Shown here piece by piece: positions 62,652-64,000 of a stretch of DNA of 64,000 nucleotides. The first letter of the stretch is position 1. Every line of letters starts with the position of its first letter. This stretch comes from Deltaproteobacteria bacterium (GTDB taxonomy: Bacteria > Myxococcota_A > Polyangia > Polyangiales > Polyangiaceae), in contig QJWJ01000527.1 of the NCBI GenBank assembly GCA_003235365.1, forward strand, positions 50,746-114,745, in the 5' to 3' direction. The notes beneath the pieces are model-generated. The model had not been told where the DNA came from and ran no database searches. It saw only the letters and a program-made list of their open reading frames with translations. A program made the position numbers and the translations under genes.

Positions 62652-63710
62652 TCACAGGGAGAGATCGACTGGTCCGACGGGGTTGAGTGGTTCCTGGTCT
62701 TGGTCTGTGGGGCGACCGAGTGCCCCTCGCGAGTTGTCGCCCCAACAGTACGGCGTGGGCTCCCCTTCGACGATGGCGCAGGCGTGGTGGTAACTGGCGC
62801 CCACGTCGATGACGTTCGACAGCCCTACGCGCTGGGGTTCGAAAACGTCGGCGCCGGTCGGTTCGAGGGCCACAGGGCCGTCGCCCCAGCACCAGACGTC
62901 ACCGATGCTGAGGGCGCAGCCCGCGAACCACTCGAATGAAACCTTCTGCACGGAATCCAGACCCAGTAACGGGGTCAGCTCGCCCACGAGGCGCTCCTCT
63001 CCTCCAACGCCGAGCGCCCCATAGAGATTGCTGCCCGAGCACAGCGGCTGCGATTGCCCGATCTCGACCAGGCACGCGTCGGAGCCTCCAGCGAAAATGC
63101 GCTCGGCCCCTTGGGCGATCAAGACCGGCGTCGCGTGTCGTTCGCCGTCCATGGGGGACCAACCCCAGGCCATGACGTCACCGTTTTCCAGTAGGTGAAG
63201 TCATAACCAGCGGCGAGCTGCGCGACCCCGTCGATTTCCGGGACTCTGGTCACGTTGTGATCCCCCAACACACCACCTTCCCATTGGCTCGCCGAACGCA
63301 CGCGTGTTGTTTCCCAACCGCAAGTTCCACGAGCGGTGACTCTTCGCACTGACCTTGGAGGCAACGGTTGCCTCTGGTGCAGACGTTGTCGCAGGCGCCG
63401 CAGTTGTTGGTATCGTTGTCGACGTCGATCCAGTACGGCGCCCCTCAAAGCAAGTCTCGAAGCCACTCCTGCAGGTGTCTTCCGCGCACCTGCCCGCCTC
63501 GCAAGCGAACCCGCCACAGCTCGCGGCGCACTCCCCACAGTGGTCCGGATCGCTGTCCGGATCCATGCACGCCCCACCGCAACACTCCATTTCGCCGGCG
63601 CAGTCCGCCGTCTCCTGGCACGTGTCAACGCACTGGCCATCGATGCATTCCTGGTCGGCGTCGCAGCCCTCGCACTGCGCCCGCGCCCCATCGGGTCCTG
63701 GGGTGTCCAC
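62652..63710 (-). pseudogene. Cys-rich and RCC1-repeat protein gene broken by three frameshifts
   Basis: Reading on the minus strand, one protein continues through four frames. First come Cys-rich repeats (CEGCDADQECIDGQCVDTCQ, CGGACMDPDSDPDHCGEC). Next is NNCGACDNVC with an RCC1-type block ending KQHACVRRANGKVVCWG. The third block is VTRVPEIDGVAQLAAGYDFT. The last is ENGDVMAWGWSPMDGE through LEPTGADVFEPQRVGLSNV to SYHHACAIVEGEPTPYCWGD. Adding one G in the GGGG near 63441-63444 and in the GGGGG at 63262-63266, and one C near 63194, would rejoin them. RCC1 repeats form a surface beta-propeller. The 5' end lacks a signal peptide and abuts an unrelated gene, so the gene also looks truncated. Sequencing error is an alternative. 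Confidence 0.7.
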
Positions 63711-63768
63711 CCCGCCCCGAAGGGTACAGGGATATTGCCCAGGGAGTGTTGAAAGGACTGATCGCCCC

Positions 63769-64000
63769 ATGAACGACCCGGAGACTGTTAGACTATACTT
63801 ACTCGCGACCAACGAGCTGCTTTTGGAGTTCGCGCGGGAAGCCAAGGTGCAAGCAGACATAACGCGCGGTTCTGAAGCAGGGAATTTCAACGCAGGATAC
63901 TTGATGGGGTTTCACCGCGTTGTCTCGCTAGCGCAACAGCAAGCGGCAGCATTTGGCCTTGAGCTGGAGGAGTTGGGGCTCGCAGGTGTCGATCCCAACC
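63769..64000 (+). CDS. Start of an unknown protein, continues beyond window
   Basis: 77 codons visible, no stop. It begins MNDPETVRLYLLATNELLLE and continues FNAGYLMGFHRVVSLAQQQA, then an acidic ELEELGLAGVDPN. It looks like a compact helical cytosolic protein; no family recognised. AAAGGA lies about 11 bases upstream. Codon use is less GC-rich (TTA, ATA, TTT, ACT codons) than in neighbouring genes, which could mean acquisition from elsewhere. It is divergent from the broken RCC1 gene. Confidence 0.7.
   Translation, partial: MNDPETVRLYLLATNELLLEFAREAKVQADITRGSEAGNFNAGYLMGFHRVVSLAQQQAAAFGLELEELGLAGVDPN

Overview
The window is high-GC DNA with third-position GC bias, dense in lipoproteins and secreted acidic low-complexity proteins. 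It carries an Alternative Complex III plus caa3 oxidase cluster, FHA and HEAT-repeat proteins, and an MrtC/CPBP-type protease. Together these point to a myxobacterium (phylum Myxococcota), most likely of the Polyangia side. This is inference from gene content; there is no rRNA or other phylogenetic marker of that strength here. No insertion sequence, CRISPR array, prophage or tRNA was recognised.

Layout. 1-2.9 kb: two lipoprotein genes on the minus strand, the first running off the left edge. 3.3-9.0 kb: an acyl-CoA mutase large subunit whose two substrate-pocket residues match isobutyryl-CoA mutase, convergent with a cystathionine gamma-synthase-like enzyme; then a lipoprotein, dapD and a protein of unknown function. 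9.1-12.6 kb (minus): a tight TCA-cycle unit, mdh-sucC-sucD-ndk. 13.2-15.0 kb (plus): rpmI-rplT-pheS, without the usual infC before or pheT after. A 1-kb gap leads to a sigma-70 family factor (16.0-17.4 kb) with an intrinsic terminator.

18.2-31.2 kb (plus) is the centre of the window. It is an uninterrupted respiratory operon of ActA, ActB, ActC, a fused ActD-ActE, ActF, a small membrane protein of unknown function, SCO, and caa3 oxidase subunits II (with a fused cytochrome c), I, III and IV. It would carry electrons from menaquinol through ActB iron-sulfur clusters and the ActA/ActE haems to the CuA and cytochrome c of subunit II, and then to oxygen. Subunit I is of the A2 type (YSHP motif).

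31.3-46.3 kb: a PBP4-type D-Ala-D-Ala carboxypeptidase, pyrG, a HEAT-repeat lipoprotein, a VWA-domain lipoprotein, an endostatin/DUF1554-like lipoprotein, nadC, a CPBP intramembrane protease, and a three-gene set (membrane HEAT protein, MopE-motif lipoprotein, J-domain-less DnaJ-zinc-finger membrane protein). 46.6-56.4 kb: an EtfD/EMO-like membrane Fe-S oxidoreductase, a DUF4175-like membrane coiled-coil protein coupled to a gluzincin metalloprotease, phosphatidylserine decarboxylase, and a methyltransferase with a long proline-rich N-terminus. 56.4-64 kb: two coupled small genes with prfA, then rpmE, a double-FHA protein, an MFS exporter, a SnoaL-like protein, an RCC1/Cys-rich gene broken by three frameshifts, and the start of a lower-GC gene at the right edge.

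Functional links (inference): the acyl-CoA mutase, the EtfD-like protein, the succinyl-CoA synthetase operon and the ACIII-caa3 chain would fit an aerobic heterotroph that oxidises branched-chain amino acids and fatty acids.
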